Origin: Purshia tridentata
Lineage: Eukaryota > Streptophyta > Magnoliopsida > Rosales > Rosaceae
Direction: 5' to 3'
DNA: 64,000 nt
NCBI GenBank assembly: GCA_003254885.1
Contig: QANT01007413.1
Coordinates: 20,570 to 84,569 of the forward strand
The first letter of the stretch is position 1. The number at the start of each line of letters is the position of its first letter. The position numbers were made by a program, and so were the translations under genes. The notes beneath the pieces are model-generated. The model did not search any database and was not told where the DNA came from. It saw nothing but the letters and a program-made list of their open reading frames with translations. Positions 37,200 through 48,357 of the stretch are shown in pieces.

Positions 37200-37324
37200 A
37201 CATATACATGAATTTGAATGCTATAATAACTTAACCATAATGACATATATGCCCACACAGACATGACTATGAGTAGGAGAGGAATGGCTTTTGCTCCACA
37301 AATGACATGGCCCCTCCCATCACA

Positions 37325-37352
37325 TGAGAGAGAGAGAGAGAGAGAGAGAGAG
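37325..37352. repeat. (GA)n microsatellite
   Basis: About 14 uninterrupted GA units. Confidence 0.95.
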
Positions 37353-38047
37353 CATTTGATATTATATTGGAGAAGAGAAGGGCCATCTGATTCACCTGAA
37401 ACTTCTACCACGCAATAATGGCTTGGCTTTTGGCGGATAGAATTGTCTTTTAACAACACAAGCTTACTTCCCAGTTCAATGCTTGCCGGGATTAACAGTT
37501 CACAAGTCACAAGACTCACAACCACACCATATAAAATATAGCAGTACTGTAGTAGCACAGACTGTACAGTATAGCTAGATGAGTTGGTTTGGTCAACCAT
37601 CAAAACTTCCCAAGTCAATGAGTTCATGTCATTTTCAGCTCCACACTCCACCCACTACTTTATGTTTAATAATCGTTGATGGTTCTTTTGAAATTTTCCA
37701 TTATAAACATGCAAATGTTCACAAATTATAATTATGAATCAACCCCATTACATCCCGTGAGTAAGTCTGTGTACCTTAACCAGTTATTCAACCTAATTTT
37801 AGCTCTAGCATTACCCAATTCAATAAAACAAAAATTCATGAATTCAATGTGCTTAGCTGGGCCATTGTATGTATGTGTTCCTATATCTCAATCCTTCACT
37901 GAAGTGACGAAGGCCCATTTAAAAGTCCAAGGTGGGTTTGATTGTCACAACTAGCCCAGAAATACAATACTTCCTAGGAGAAATTTCTGAATCTTCATTT
38001 ATGTGGCACGACCACAGGCACACATAATTTTTTTATATTTTAAAACC

Positions 38048-38687
38048 CAATATGTTTAGTTTAGTTAACTTTTACATTAGTTAAAGTCCTTTTTTATTTC
38101 CTGGCCAAAAAAAAAAAAAGTCCTTTTTTATTTTATCTTTTCTGATACCTCAATTAATCAAAAGGGTGCTTTTTCTTTTGACTACTGGGCGAGCTTCACC
38201 GCGGACAATCTTCACTGCCGAAAAATTTCAATTTGCTCTGTATTTTGAACATGTTTGGGAAAATTAAAGAAATTAGTGACCAAATTATTTAGAAAGTTTC
38301 TTCTGTGGACATGTTTGAGATACTTGGGTTGAGTATTTTGAATATAAATTACTGGTGGGTTCAATGCTTATGAACAGATAGACTTGTTATTAGTCACTTT
38401 GAATTTTTTCTTCAAAGCTTTTAAAAACAGTATCTATGTTCATCGTATATGATTTAGAGAGAGGGATGTAGATTTAGATGGACTGATCACTGATGGACAA
38501 TGGAAGAGTGTTTTGGCTGGAATGCGGGTTTGGATGGAGGTAATGATTCTAAGAAAGAGTGTTATTTAACTAGAATATGACCAACAGCTTGAGTAATTGG
38601 ACAATGGAAGAGTAGAAAAGAAGGTTAAACGCGAAAAAAAAAAAAAACTTTAAATAAGGTAAAAGTTAACTAAACAAAAAAATATTG
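38048..38687. mobile_element. 640-bp inverted-repeat element
   Basis: The left arm (38048-38091: CCAATATGTTTAG, TTTAGTTAACTTTTAC, TTAAAGT) and the right arm (38645-38687) are inverted copies of about 43 bp with a few mismatches. No coding frame lies between them. A clear target duplication is not visible, so the superfamily is undetermined. A micro-retroinsertion starts inside the inner edge of its left arm. Confidence 0.55.
38083..38133 (+). mobile_element. micro-retroinsertion with a 17-bp target duplication, GGCCA core
   Basis: AAAGTCCTTTTTTATTT occurs at 38083-38099 and 38117-38133. The insert is CCTGGCC plus ten A. It interrupts the inner edge of the left arm of the inverted-repeat element at 38048-38687. 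Confidence 0.75.
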
Positions 38688-41600
38688 GAGTTAAGAGTTG
38701 AGGAAAGTATCGTTCTTTTTTTAAATTGAATCTCCCATCCCTTTGGAGCTCCTCAAAATTAATTTCACAACTTCTGTCTACTTACTCACGTAAAAATGAT
38801 TGGTCAACTTTAGTTTCTCTTTATGTGGAAGCAAGAAAAGAAGAGAAAAAGCAAGCAAGAATATATTAAAGCGATTAATGGATAAAACCCTGAAAGGGTG
38901 GAGTCTGGTTTTTTTATTGAAAAAATTCAAACCCTTTAACTTATTATAATCCTAAACATATTTCTTCACCTTCCCCCGCCGCTCAAAAGCTTTTGAAGCT
39001 GGTTTTTTTCTCTTTGTCAATCCACCATTTTATTATTCATTAAAAAGAGCAAGGAGATTGCCTACCTTGCCCATCAAAAGTTCCATTCAAGCAAGCAACA
39101 CCCAAATCCTACCAAAATTTCCAACACCACTTATTATCATGTGTTAATTTCATACTAATTTTATTTCACCTAAACGACAACCCTCTCCTAGATAAGAGTG
39201 TAATTCTACTTTTATTGTTTGTAATGTCTATCCATTGCATATACTAATATCATGAATGAGTAAGAAGGCCGGCAGTGACTGCTCCACCTAAGATATATCT
39301 ATCATTCATTATTTCATTAAATGCTCAGCGGGCCCTTATAAAATTATATAAACTAGGTCAACTCTGAGTACTAGAAATTATTTAAGAAGCCTCCATGCTG
39401 CTTCAAATCAAATGGCAGATGAATAATAATTATTTATCAAAAAGACGAATACTATCCGTAATTTTTTACCAGCCTTCTTATTTTTTATTCATAATTTAAA
39501 TCGTTTATATTTTAAATGATTATTTAAAAATTATTTATTCAAAAAAATAACTAAATTAAAAATCATTATGATTATTTGAAGAAAGTGAATAGTATTTCTC
39601 TATTAAAAAAAAGAATGGAAGAATCAAACCTTAAATAACCTACCAGGTTATGGCCCGAAAAAAGGGGACTACCAGGTACCAACCAACCAAACAGGGGCTG
39701 CTCACCAAGGACCCTTGTATTAGATAAACCCCAATCACTTGCAGAGTATCTGGCTTTTAAGCAACCCCATAAACAACTTTATACTTGATCTCTTTCAGTA
39801 ATTGTAGGGCTGAAAATGAATAAAATAAAATGGAAGCCGTCCATACCTTACAATTTAGTTATGAAACCAATTCTCACTTTCCATTTGAGTATGCCTGAAT
39901 TCATGCTGAGCACCAGATATCCAAAGAGCCTCCATTGTCAAGGCCAAAAAGATAATAAAATGCTGCACCCAATTCGGCATTTAGTATCTGTTCACATAAT
40001 AGATATGCAGCTGATTTCCAGCACACAGCATTATTAGAATACAGCTCAAGAATGCCGAATCACCAATCTTCAATATTGCCAAGGCCATAATATATCAGGA
40101 CATTAGCTAATTTGGCTGAAGGAAAAACATCAAAAATCAGTCAAAATTCATAGGAATCAAATTGTCTGAGTCTGAGATGTGAGTTACTTAAGTATGTCCA
40201 ATGCAGCAATCAGAACATAAACAAGAGGCCATCCTAGAAAGGTCATTGCCTATGCCTGAAAACTCTGAAGGACAACAAAGTACCTAACGTGTTTGACATA
40301 TTAACACTCAATGTTAAGGAGATTACTGTTACATCAAAATAAAAGGACCAAATAAAAAATGTCAAACAATAAATGCCCTTGAATTCAGATGCAGTGGATG
40401 GAAACCCTACAATTTACAAAGTTCTAACTCTTTTACAATACACCTCCAAACTTCTATATTCCATGTGAATGTTTCCCACAACAGCAACTCGCATCCATGA
40501 ATAAAAAGACATTATGTCTCAAGCCTACGATAGAGAGAGCAATATTTTGGATTTTACATCAACTCCTATATTTGCAGGAACAAATTTGAAAAGAAAGCTA
40601 AGTATTACCAAAAAGACAACACAATAAATATAGGCAAGTTGACGTCTACCCTACTGGCCTTAAGCATATGCCTTCTAAAATTGTTTTCATAAGAATTGGT
40701 GCCAGATTTTAAGACGTTAGATTACGTCATACACACACCAGGTATAAAGTTATCTTGCAATTTCTCTGCGCACAATTGTAATGTTTAGACTTTTAATCAC
40801 ATGGCATATGAACCATAACTTAAAAAGAGTAAAGGCAACTGTTGGTAGTCTTCAAACTGAATACGAGAGCAATAGTTTACGATAGCTGGCTTAGCTGCTG
40901 CCCCAGGATACTGAGTATACGCACATAAGAAGTAGGCAAAGTTAGAAATAAAGACATCATCGTGCAGTCTCACATCAATGAATAAAAGAGCCCGAAATGA
41001 AAATCTGTCAATTATAAAAGAATGTTTTTAAATATAACTAGGTAAGGAGAATCCAATAAACTTCTACAATGTTTTCAAAATCTTTAAAATGAAATTCCTG
41101 TTCTATATTCTTGGCCAAATGAAAATTCTACTCCATGCTCTTGTATTCCATTCATAATCAAAATATGCCCAAAGATAAGAATCATGTGAGACATAAAGCA
41201 CACAAAGGACCCGTCTCTTTAGTTTCTTCATTTATGCATGCTTAAGAAGCTAGGAATACATCATGTATCATTAATTGCTCCTCAAATTGAAACTGTGCTT
41301 AAGTAAGAAGCATTTTCAGAAATCATGGTTGACTCATGCATGATCATAAAAAATATATGGCAGTCCACGAGAAACAAGTTCTGGGCTGCTATTCAAGAGG
41401 AAGACATAAGAACAATCAGAAAGGTCTCTGATTGGAAATGTGAAAGCATTCATTTGTACACACATGACAAACATAATCATCACAACTACCAACCATATAT
41501 ACTCAATACATTCAAATCCAAGACAGTTGCGCCGGAATACTTGTATATTATACTTTCCTTTTCTAACCTTCTTGATTTCATCATTGGGCAATTCGCCAAA

Positions 41601-42027
41601 CTTTTCCTTACTTTCTACAATCCTAAACATAACATAGAGCTCCATAGAATAAAAAAACATTAATACAACGATCAGTGGATCTGAAAGCTATCAGCTAGGC
41701 ATGGAAGTATCTAAGATAGTACAAAAGCTTCATTTCTGGGAAACCAATAACATTCTATAAGCTGAGATAAATTCCATTTCAGATAACCAATTTGAAACTT
41801 TCATGATACAAAACTTTAACAACAGAAAGCTAGCTCATTTGTGTACTCGTTATTTAGAATGTACAAGATACAAAGAACCATATCCCAACAAAAATCTAAA
41901 TCCTTTTTGTGTACATTGACTATCCCAACAAAAGTAAAAACAATCAACAAAAAATCCAACTCACCTCCACCAGTGACAACCTCTAACCCGCAAAATCGAC
42001 CACTTCTCAGACTTTGATCCATAAAAA
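38688..42027. other. intergenic and probable 3' flank of the U-box gene
   Basis: No gene can be supported. A possible further micro-insertion, weaker than the others, lies at 39640-39677: CTACCAGGT on both sides of TATGGCCCG-A6-GGGGA. From about 39.8 to 42.0 kb the sequence is somewhat less AT-rich and free of repeats. It could include the 3' UTR of the minus-strand PUB8-like gene, but I see no protein-like frame. Confidence 0.4.
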
Positions 42028-43164
42028 TCACCTCATGGAATGGTTCTCGCTAAGAACCTGAATCAAATTTGAAGCATTTTTTCTAATCTTTTCATTATCA
42101 TCTTCAACTAAACCAACACAAATAGCCAAAACCCCTTCTTTTCTCGCTTCTGCACGCATTTGTTCACTAAAAGAACAGAGTGAATTCAACGTAAGCAGCC
42201 CATATTGAACTCCCCTAGAGCTCCCATTCTCTAAAACCCTCACTAAAATCTTCAGGCACCCACAAAACCTCTCCATCTCTTCTCTACCTTCCTGGCACTT
42301 TGCCAAAAGACCCAGAACTTCAACGGCTCGTTCGAGGCCCGAATCCGCAATTCGGATCAAAATCGACACCGCCCCACATTCCACGGCCCGCCGCCGATTA
42401 TCCGGGTACGAACAGATGGCGTAAAGCGCAGTGGCAGCCTCTTTCTTCTCTCGGCCTTTGCCGTCGCGAAGAAGCGAAACCAGAGCCCGAATTGCATATG
42501 GGTATGCTCCGATTGTGGCCTTGTTGACCTCCACGACAGCTAAGCTTGTCAGCATCGTCGCCGCCACGGCTCTGCTATTGGGCGACCCACCTTGCAGCAC
42601 AGCAACGATTCTAGCAATTGCTCCCTCAGCTACAAGACCCACTTTGTTATCGTCGTCCAAGCTGACATTGAGCAGCAAAGTCAGCGCCTTTTCTTGAAGA
42701 CGCGGCTCGTCCGAGTCGACACACTTGAGGACGGCCGAGACGGCGCCTGACTCGGTCAGCTTGGCGCGAAACGCAGCGTCGCGTTTCGAGAGGCGAGTGA
42801 GCTGGTCGAGCGATTCAAGCTTGGACTCGAGGGTTGAAGCTGCGGATGTTAGCGTAAAGATTAGGTTTTGGGGTTGGGATTGGCGTTGCTGGTGGTGGTG
42901 GTGGTGGTGATGGTGGTTTTGCTGCAATTTGGGAGGGGAGAGGAGCGTATAATTGGAAATTAGGCTGCGGAGGGCGTGGTTGGGGATTAAGGAAGGGTGT
43001 TCGGGGAGGGGCAGTTTGGTAATTGGGCAGGTACGGTGGCCGGCGTCGAGCCAGCGTTGGATGTTGGCCCGGTCAAAGGTGTGACCCGAAGAGAGTATAA
43101 CCGGGTCGGTCATTATTTCCAGCGAAATCGGGCATTTGAAATCGTCCGGGAACTGAGTCGCCAT
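42028..43164 (-). CDS. PUB8: PUB8-type U-box/ARM-repeat E3 ubiquitin ligase
   Basis: A single uninterrupted frame of 378 residues begins at ATG 43162-43164 and ends at TGA 42028-42030. Residues 6-78 form the U-box: FPDDFKCPISLEIMTDPVIL, then HTFDR and CPITKLPL. The U-box recruits E2 enzymes without zinc. Residues about 110-370 are armadillo-type helical repeats (LQEKALTLLLNVSLDD, EAATALYAICSY) that normally bind the substrate. A run of eight His (84-91) lies in the linker. The opening MATQFPDDFKCPISLEIM and the length match Arabidopsis PUB8, an intronless gene too. It is much less AT-rich than its surroundings. Its substrate cannot be read from the sequence. Confidence 0.93.
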   Translation of the reverse strand: MATQFPDDFKCPISLEIMTDPVILSSGHTFDRANIQRWLDAGHRTCPITKLPLPEHPSLIPNHALRSLISNYTLLSPPKLQQNHHHHHHHHQQRQSQPQNLIFTLTSAASTLESKLESLDQLTRLSKRDAAFRAKLTESGAVSAVLKCVDSDEPRLQEKALTLLLNVSLDDDNKVGLVAEGAIARIVAVLQGGSPNSRAVAATMLTSLAVVEVNKATIGAYPYAIRALVSLLRDGKGREKKEAATALYAICSYPDNRRRAVECGAVSILIRIADSGLERAVEVLGLLAKCQEGREEMERFCGCLKILVRVLENGSSRGVQYGLLTLNSLCSFSEQMRAEARKEGVLAICVGLVEDDNEKIRKNASNLIQVLSENHSMR

Positions 43165-43274
43165 TTCTCTACTCAGCTCGCGTCACTCCTGAATCAATGG
43201 AAGGGGTTTACGAGGTTTTCGGGTCCGTCTACCTGCTGTGCTGGTAGTGTAGTGTGTGTTTGAGACTTTGAGAC

Positions 43275-43277
<3 letters not shown>

Positions 43278-43305
<28 letters not shown>
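43278..43305. repeat. (GA)n microsatellite in the PUB8 leader or promoter
   Basis: About 14 GA units, 115 bases upstream of the start codon, preceded by three GAGACTTT repeats. On the transcribed strand it is a CT tract of the kind common in plant leaders. Confidence 0.9.
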
Positions 43306-43308
<3 letters not shown>

Positions 43309-44317
43309 TCATCACCAAATCCTGTACTCGGAATTCTAATACACTTCAAATTACAATAACACCCTCGCACCTTTCATCTTCAAGGGCTTTTTTCCATCTT
43401 TGGCTACCATAAACTTTTATTCTATGTAAACGTGTCTATATATATATACGTATAGAAGCTCTATAGTTAAATTTTATATTTAGGCCTCGCTCGGTGTTTA
43501 AAAGTAAATCGTAAAGAATAATGATAAGGTTTATGTGTATTTAAAAAATAGTATCAGAGGCCAAAAAAAAAGAAGATGAAGAGTGTTTTATAAGAAGATA
43601 GAAAGAAAATGATTTAGCCATAATAAAAATGTTATCTTTGTTAATTTTCACCATTTGAGGGGATGGGAAGGGATAAGTTTTCTTTATAATTTATTCATCT
43701 TATTCACCTATCTTCTTTTTTCAAGTTAGAAATTTTTTCTTCAAATGCACATGAATTTATCTTTTATCTTTTCCAATTCAATCATAACAATCAAACGAGA
43801 CCTACCAAAGGTTTTATCACAGTGTTGGTGGTTCTCAGACTTGTTTTAGGCTTTGGTCTGCACCATGGATTCCACGAGAAGACCCACAAGTGCTATGGTG
43901 AAGACAGCTCCTGCTATTTTTCTCTGTTACAGCTCTTCCCCAACCCTGGCTTCCGCCACCCAGCCTTGATTCCAATGCTCTGACCCAACCCACAGATTGC
44001 TACTAAAGAAGTTTTAGCTAATGTATAATTTTATTTTTAAATTTTGTGTTTGGCTTGTGTGCTTATGTGTTTTTGGTGATGAGTTGTTGAAAATTCAATA
44101 GTTTTGCAATTGGGACCGAAGTTAGTATCGAACCAAACTGAACCGATTTGGTATTGGATAACTCGGTATCAAGGTTGAAAATTACTCATCCCGTACCTAT
44201 CTCGAACCGGTTCCAAACTTCGGTTTTGGGAAAAGGGATGAGGCCAATACCAAACCATCTTGTCCCATGCCTATCTCTAATATTTATATTGTCAAGGCTA
44301 CTATGAAAGAATTTTTT

Positions 44318-44452
44318 ATGTGTGATTCAATCCAACATGTAAAGATATTGTTAAACGACATATTTATATTTTTAAGGTATAATATTAATAATATTCACTT
44401 AAATTATAACACATATATTGATTACACAACGTGACAGTATATCGGTTATATC
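44318..44452. mobile_element. diverged second copy of the FQR1-intron MITE, inverted
   Basis: Read on the plus strand it matches the reverse complement of 34279-34456. Shared blocks are CAACATGTAA, ATTTATATTT-TAAGGTATAATA-TAATAATAT, TATAACACATA, and a final AGTATATC-GTTATA. The outer part of its left terminal repeat is missing. Confidence 0.65.
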
Positions 44453-44499
44453 AAAAAGACTTTCCTAATATGGGTTTAAATTTTGAATTGACAACTTAC

Positions 44500-44959
44500 T
44501 AGAGGTGAATACGGTTCAACTTGGTTTGGTTTTTACCAAACTAAAATCGACTAATCCATTTTTTGTTGCTTCAATTTAGTCGATATGAACGATTTGGAGA
44601 GAAAGAGAGAACAAATAAATAAAGAATACAACAGGGGAAGATGAAAATGAATGAGAATATGAATAAATTAAAGAAGACTAAGAGAAGTAGTGAAACAATA
44701 AAAGTTGACTGAGCCATTGACTAAGAAATAAATGAGAACATGAAAAGGAAGGAAAGGAAATAAACATGCAATAGTTATAATAAAATAGAAAAAGTATTAT
44801 TTTCACTTTAGTTCTATTTAAGTAAATTACAAATAGTTGAAACTTGAAACTGGTTTGATTTGATTTATAAATCAATAAATTATTTTATATTTAAACCCGA
44901 ACCAAACTTCTCCAAACAAATTAATTTGATCAGTTTGATTGTTTAAATACTCACACCTA
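44500..44959. mobile_element. hAT-like MITE, about 460 bp
   Basis: The left end TAGAGGTGAATACGG and the right end (inverted) TAGGTGTGAGTATTT share TAG-GGTGA-TA. AACC/GGTT-rich subterminal sequence lies inside both ends. The flanking 8-mers CAACTTAC and AAACTCAC agree at six positions, compatible with a decayed hAT duplication. No coding capacity. Confidence 0.5.
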
Positions 44960-47900
44960 AAACTCACGTGGCGTTTGGAGCTCAAATGACTCTAATACCC
45001 TCGCAAGTTGCTCTTAGAAAATTAATGAGACGGCCGGGTCGTGTCGGTTACTTACCAAAGGCTACGGAGCGGGGCCTTCTTTTCAGTTTTCAAGGGCGGA
45101 AAGTCATCATTCCCTTGCTTTTTCATTTAACGACGCGAAAAGTCATGTCTTTGACAGATGCTGCAGAGGGGTACTTTGGTAAATTACATTTCAGCTTCGT
45201 ATCTAACGGTCCTTTGGTTTTAATTGCCGTCACGGGAAACCCTCTACAGTTAAGTTACCCGGCTTTGGAAGCATGGAATCAATTACTCTCCCTACCTTTA
45301 CTTTTGGTATAAATACTTTAATGCCCTTGTTAAAGTCAATTTTGCTGGCCAAAATAATACCTACTTGGAATCCACGTGGGAAATGAATTTCTAATTTGCT
45401 CTCTTTTTTTTTTCTTTCTTTTTTTTCGTTTTAATTTTGGTAAAGAATTAATAAAGTATAATGCCCCATTTAGTTCACGGAACAACATTTTTGAAAAATT
45501 AATTTCTATACATTTTTTTTATGGAGAAGGGAATATAAAATTCTCATTTTTATATTTAGAAATATTCAAAAAATTTTGCTTTCATCCTCACGTTTGATTT
45601 GTGTATGATTAGAAAATCAAATTTTCAATTATATTCTTATTTATTTTATATATATAATAGATAAATTTATCTTACATAATTAGTACTTTGAATTCTTAAT
45701 AGGGTCAATTTGATCTTGAAAAGTCATAATTAATGCTTTATTATTTGTAAGGAAAATGAATATCAAGTTGCACAAGCAATATACATTAAAATACAAATGA
45801 AATGTAATCCTAACCCTCAAGATAATTTTGAATTTGGCCATTCGAGTAATAACAATTTGTTAGCACAGTCACCTCCTTTTATTTATTTTAAGTTGGATGA
45901 AGAATTATCCACGCTTAATTTCTTAGTCACTACGACGACTTTGGCTCTTTTATACGTTTTCAAAAGTTTAATATATTTATATTCCATATAATGCAATGTT
46001 CTGCCTCATATAATACTGTGTATATCTCACTTATTTAAATATGAAATGCATAATTGCGACAATTAATTGATTAGATTAATTACTAACGTCATTAGGAAAG
46101 TGACTTGCATGTATAGTTAAATCTTGTGACGACAATCGACCTTTGAAGATTAACACATTAAACGATGAATGATGAGAGAACAAATAGAGGATTATATTAA
46201 TATGATGAAGAAATTTTCTTTTCATAGGCACATTACATGCACATAAATAGATACATAGGCTTTTGACCAAAAATAAAAAGATATATTTGCAATAAGGACA
46301 ATTGCAAATCTTTTAGACTTTATTATATATGAGTGTAGGTCCTGTAGGACCATCTTAATTTGCAAATTGCTTGACTGACATCCATAAGTAGTACATACAA
46401 ATTTTTCTTGATTCAAGTATTATTATGGAATGAAAATGATATTTTCCATTAATCTATTTATGTCCAGAATCAACTCTAGTTAAGCTCATTGTTTCTGACT
46501 TCAATATTTAATTACGTAATCAAGAAGATACTAATTAAGATAAACCACAAACCACAACCTTCCCTTGGATGAATTTTATATTTAACCTTTAGTTTTTATG
46601 TCACAAAGTTTAAATTTATGGTATACCTTCCTCGTCACGTAACCAAGTTTAAAAATAATTATGCTAGAACCATGCACCACTCTCAAGCTATATTTTTTAA
46701 ATTTCTCAAAAAAAAAGAAAAGAAAGATATATATATATATATTTAAAATATTTATATCTTCTCGAAGTCATCTTTAAGAATAATAAAAATTACGTATGTG
46801 AAAAATGCTAGCTACTTTCCGGCGACGGTTGCCGGAGATTTTTGTCCTTTCTTCTTTGTCTCTCTCTCTTTCTCTTCTACCTCATTATGTGCATCACTCG
46901 CCCAAAGATCTAGCCACCCAAACAGATCAGAGTTGAGACAGGTCTAAAAGCCTTGCTGTCGGGTTTTACTTTTTCGACGACATCGAAACACCAGACGCCC
47001 ACTACTCTCTTCCATTCATTGCAGCGAGCACAAAGGTCCTTTCATCGTGTTCAGCCAACCACCACAGGCGGTGATTCAAAGAAAAACCGTCGACGGGCTT
47101 TGCCGTCGACTGAGATTTTCCGGCGGCGTCGTAACCTGTCACCACTACTCCCTTCTTCCATTAGTGTAAACGAGTCCAGTGGCGTCTTTGGATCATCGAT
47201 TCAACCAATGTGTGTAGCAAATCAAAGAGAGAGGAACCCAGAGTTTCTTTCGCCGATCTCCAGCAATTTCGCTGAGAGTGCATGGGAATAGTTTCTCCTC
47301 TTCTTTTTTATCAAGAGTCTCAAGACATCTTCTATTTCAATAATAAAATATGTGTGGGAGGAGTACCGTAAGAGAGGAGTGCAAGAAGAATAGAGCTGAG
47401 TAGCAAATCCACACTATAGCTCATAATTGGGTCAATTAACTGTCCTCACGTAAAATTTTTTGCGGCACTGATTTCTCAGCTCCCTTGATTTCCCCATTTA
47501 AATGTTAAAATCTATCGATTTGTTTCTTAATGAAGTGACGTTGGCTCGCACAAAGACAAATTTCTGCTCCGCCGCTAATGCAGCTCCCATCTGCTTTTTG
47601 TTGAGGCCCCTCCCATTTTTAATAATACAAACACTAGAATGATCAAGTGACAGCTGTGTAGAAAGTGATGGCATTGGCATGAATTATTAGATTTAACAAC
47701 GAAATTAAAGGAGAAGAAAGTGAGTGATGGACCAGACTGCTTGAAAATTCTCAGCCTCTTGCTTAGCCTACTATTTTTGTTCAGGAGCGAAAAAACAAAG
47801 GGACCAAACAGACGTGACTCAAAATTAAAGAGAAAACGTGATCCATGAGAATTGATATGTTATGTGACTCATGGGTCAGACCGTTACAGACCTTATAAAC

Positions 47901-48357
47901 AGGTCATTAAGGTTTTCTGCTTCCCATGTATACCAATTTAGATGCTCCAAATACCATTGAAGTCCTTTTATTCTTTGTTTTGTTTGATGCTAATTGCTAT
48001 ACAGAATGAAGGATGCCTTTTGAAATTCAGAGAAATATTTCATGTTGAAAAAAGGACTTACATAATGGTTTATAAGGATCTTCAGTATTTTTTTTTTGGG
48101 GATGCAAATTCTACACATATGCTTCTTTTTTACCTGTTAACCCTTGTTTTACATTTATGATCAAGCAACTTGTGTAAAACAAATTTGGGGTTTTATTTTA
48201 TATATTAGGTGATACCACATGATGTATGTGCAATATGACGAGGGTTCGGGGTAAAGAATTTAGCATTGATAGGATAAGAAAATGATTAAGAGATGGAACC
48301 ACTAGTAGACTAAAGCTTCAATTCATATTGTTGTGCAAAGTAGTGCTCTCCTTGTTC

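Larger units (their letters stand above)
43306..48357. other. intergenic region between the U-box gene and the receptor array
   Basis: About 5 kb with two MITEs, A/T runs and AACCGG-rich repetitive sequence at 44100-44290. A comparatively GC-rich block at 46800-47300 has an open frame without an ATG and begins near a CCGGCGACGGTTGCCGG palindrome. It resembles a captured leader or exon fragment but I cannot name a source. No intact gene is seen. Confidence 0.45.

Noticed and set aside
37193-37651. Minus-strand frame of 152 codons across a GA microsatellite
   Set aside because: It owes its length to the repeat (a long Ser-Leu run) and does not begin with a convincing start or contain a domain.
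41325-41663. Overlapping open frames on both strands (112 and 108 codons)
   Set aside because: Neither resembles a known protein; mutually overlapping frames in AT-rich DNA are expected by chance.
43556-43580. GGCC followed by nine A, like the micro-insertion cores
   Set aside because: No flanking direct repeat is present, so there is no sign of an insertion event.
44968-45312. 114-codon plus-strand frame
   Set aside because: It begins with GTG, not ATG, matches nothing I know, and starts inside the end zone of a MITE.
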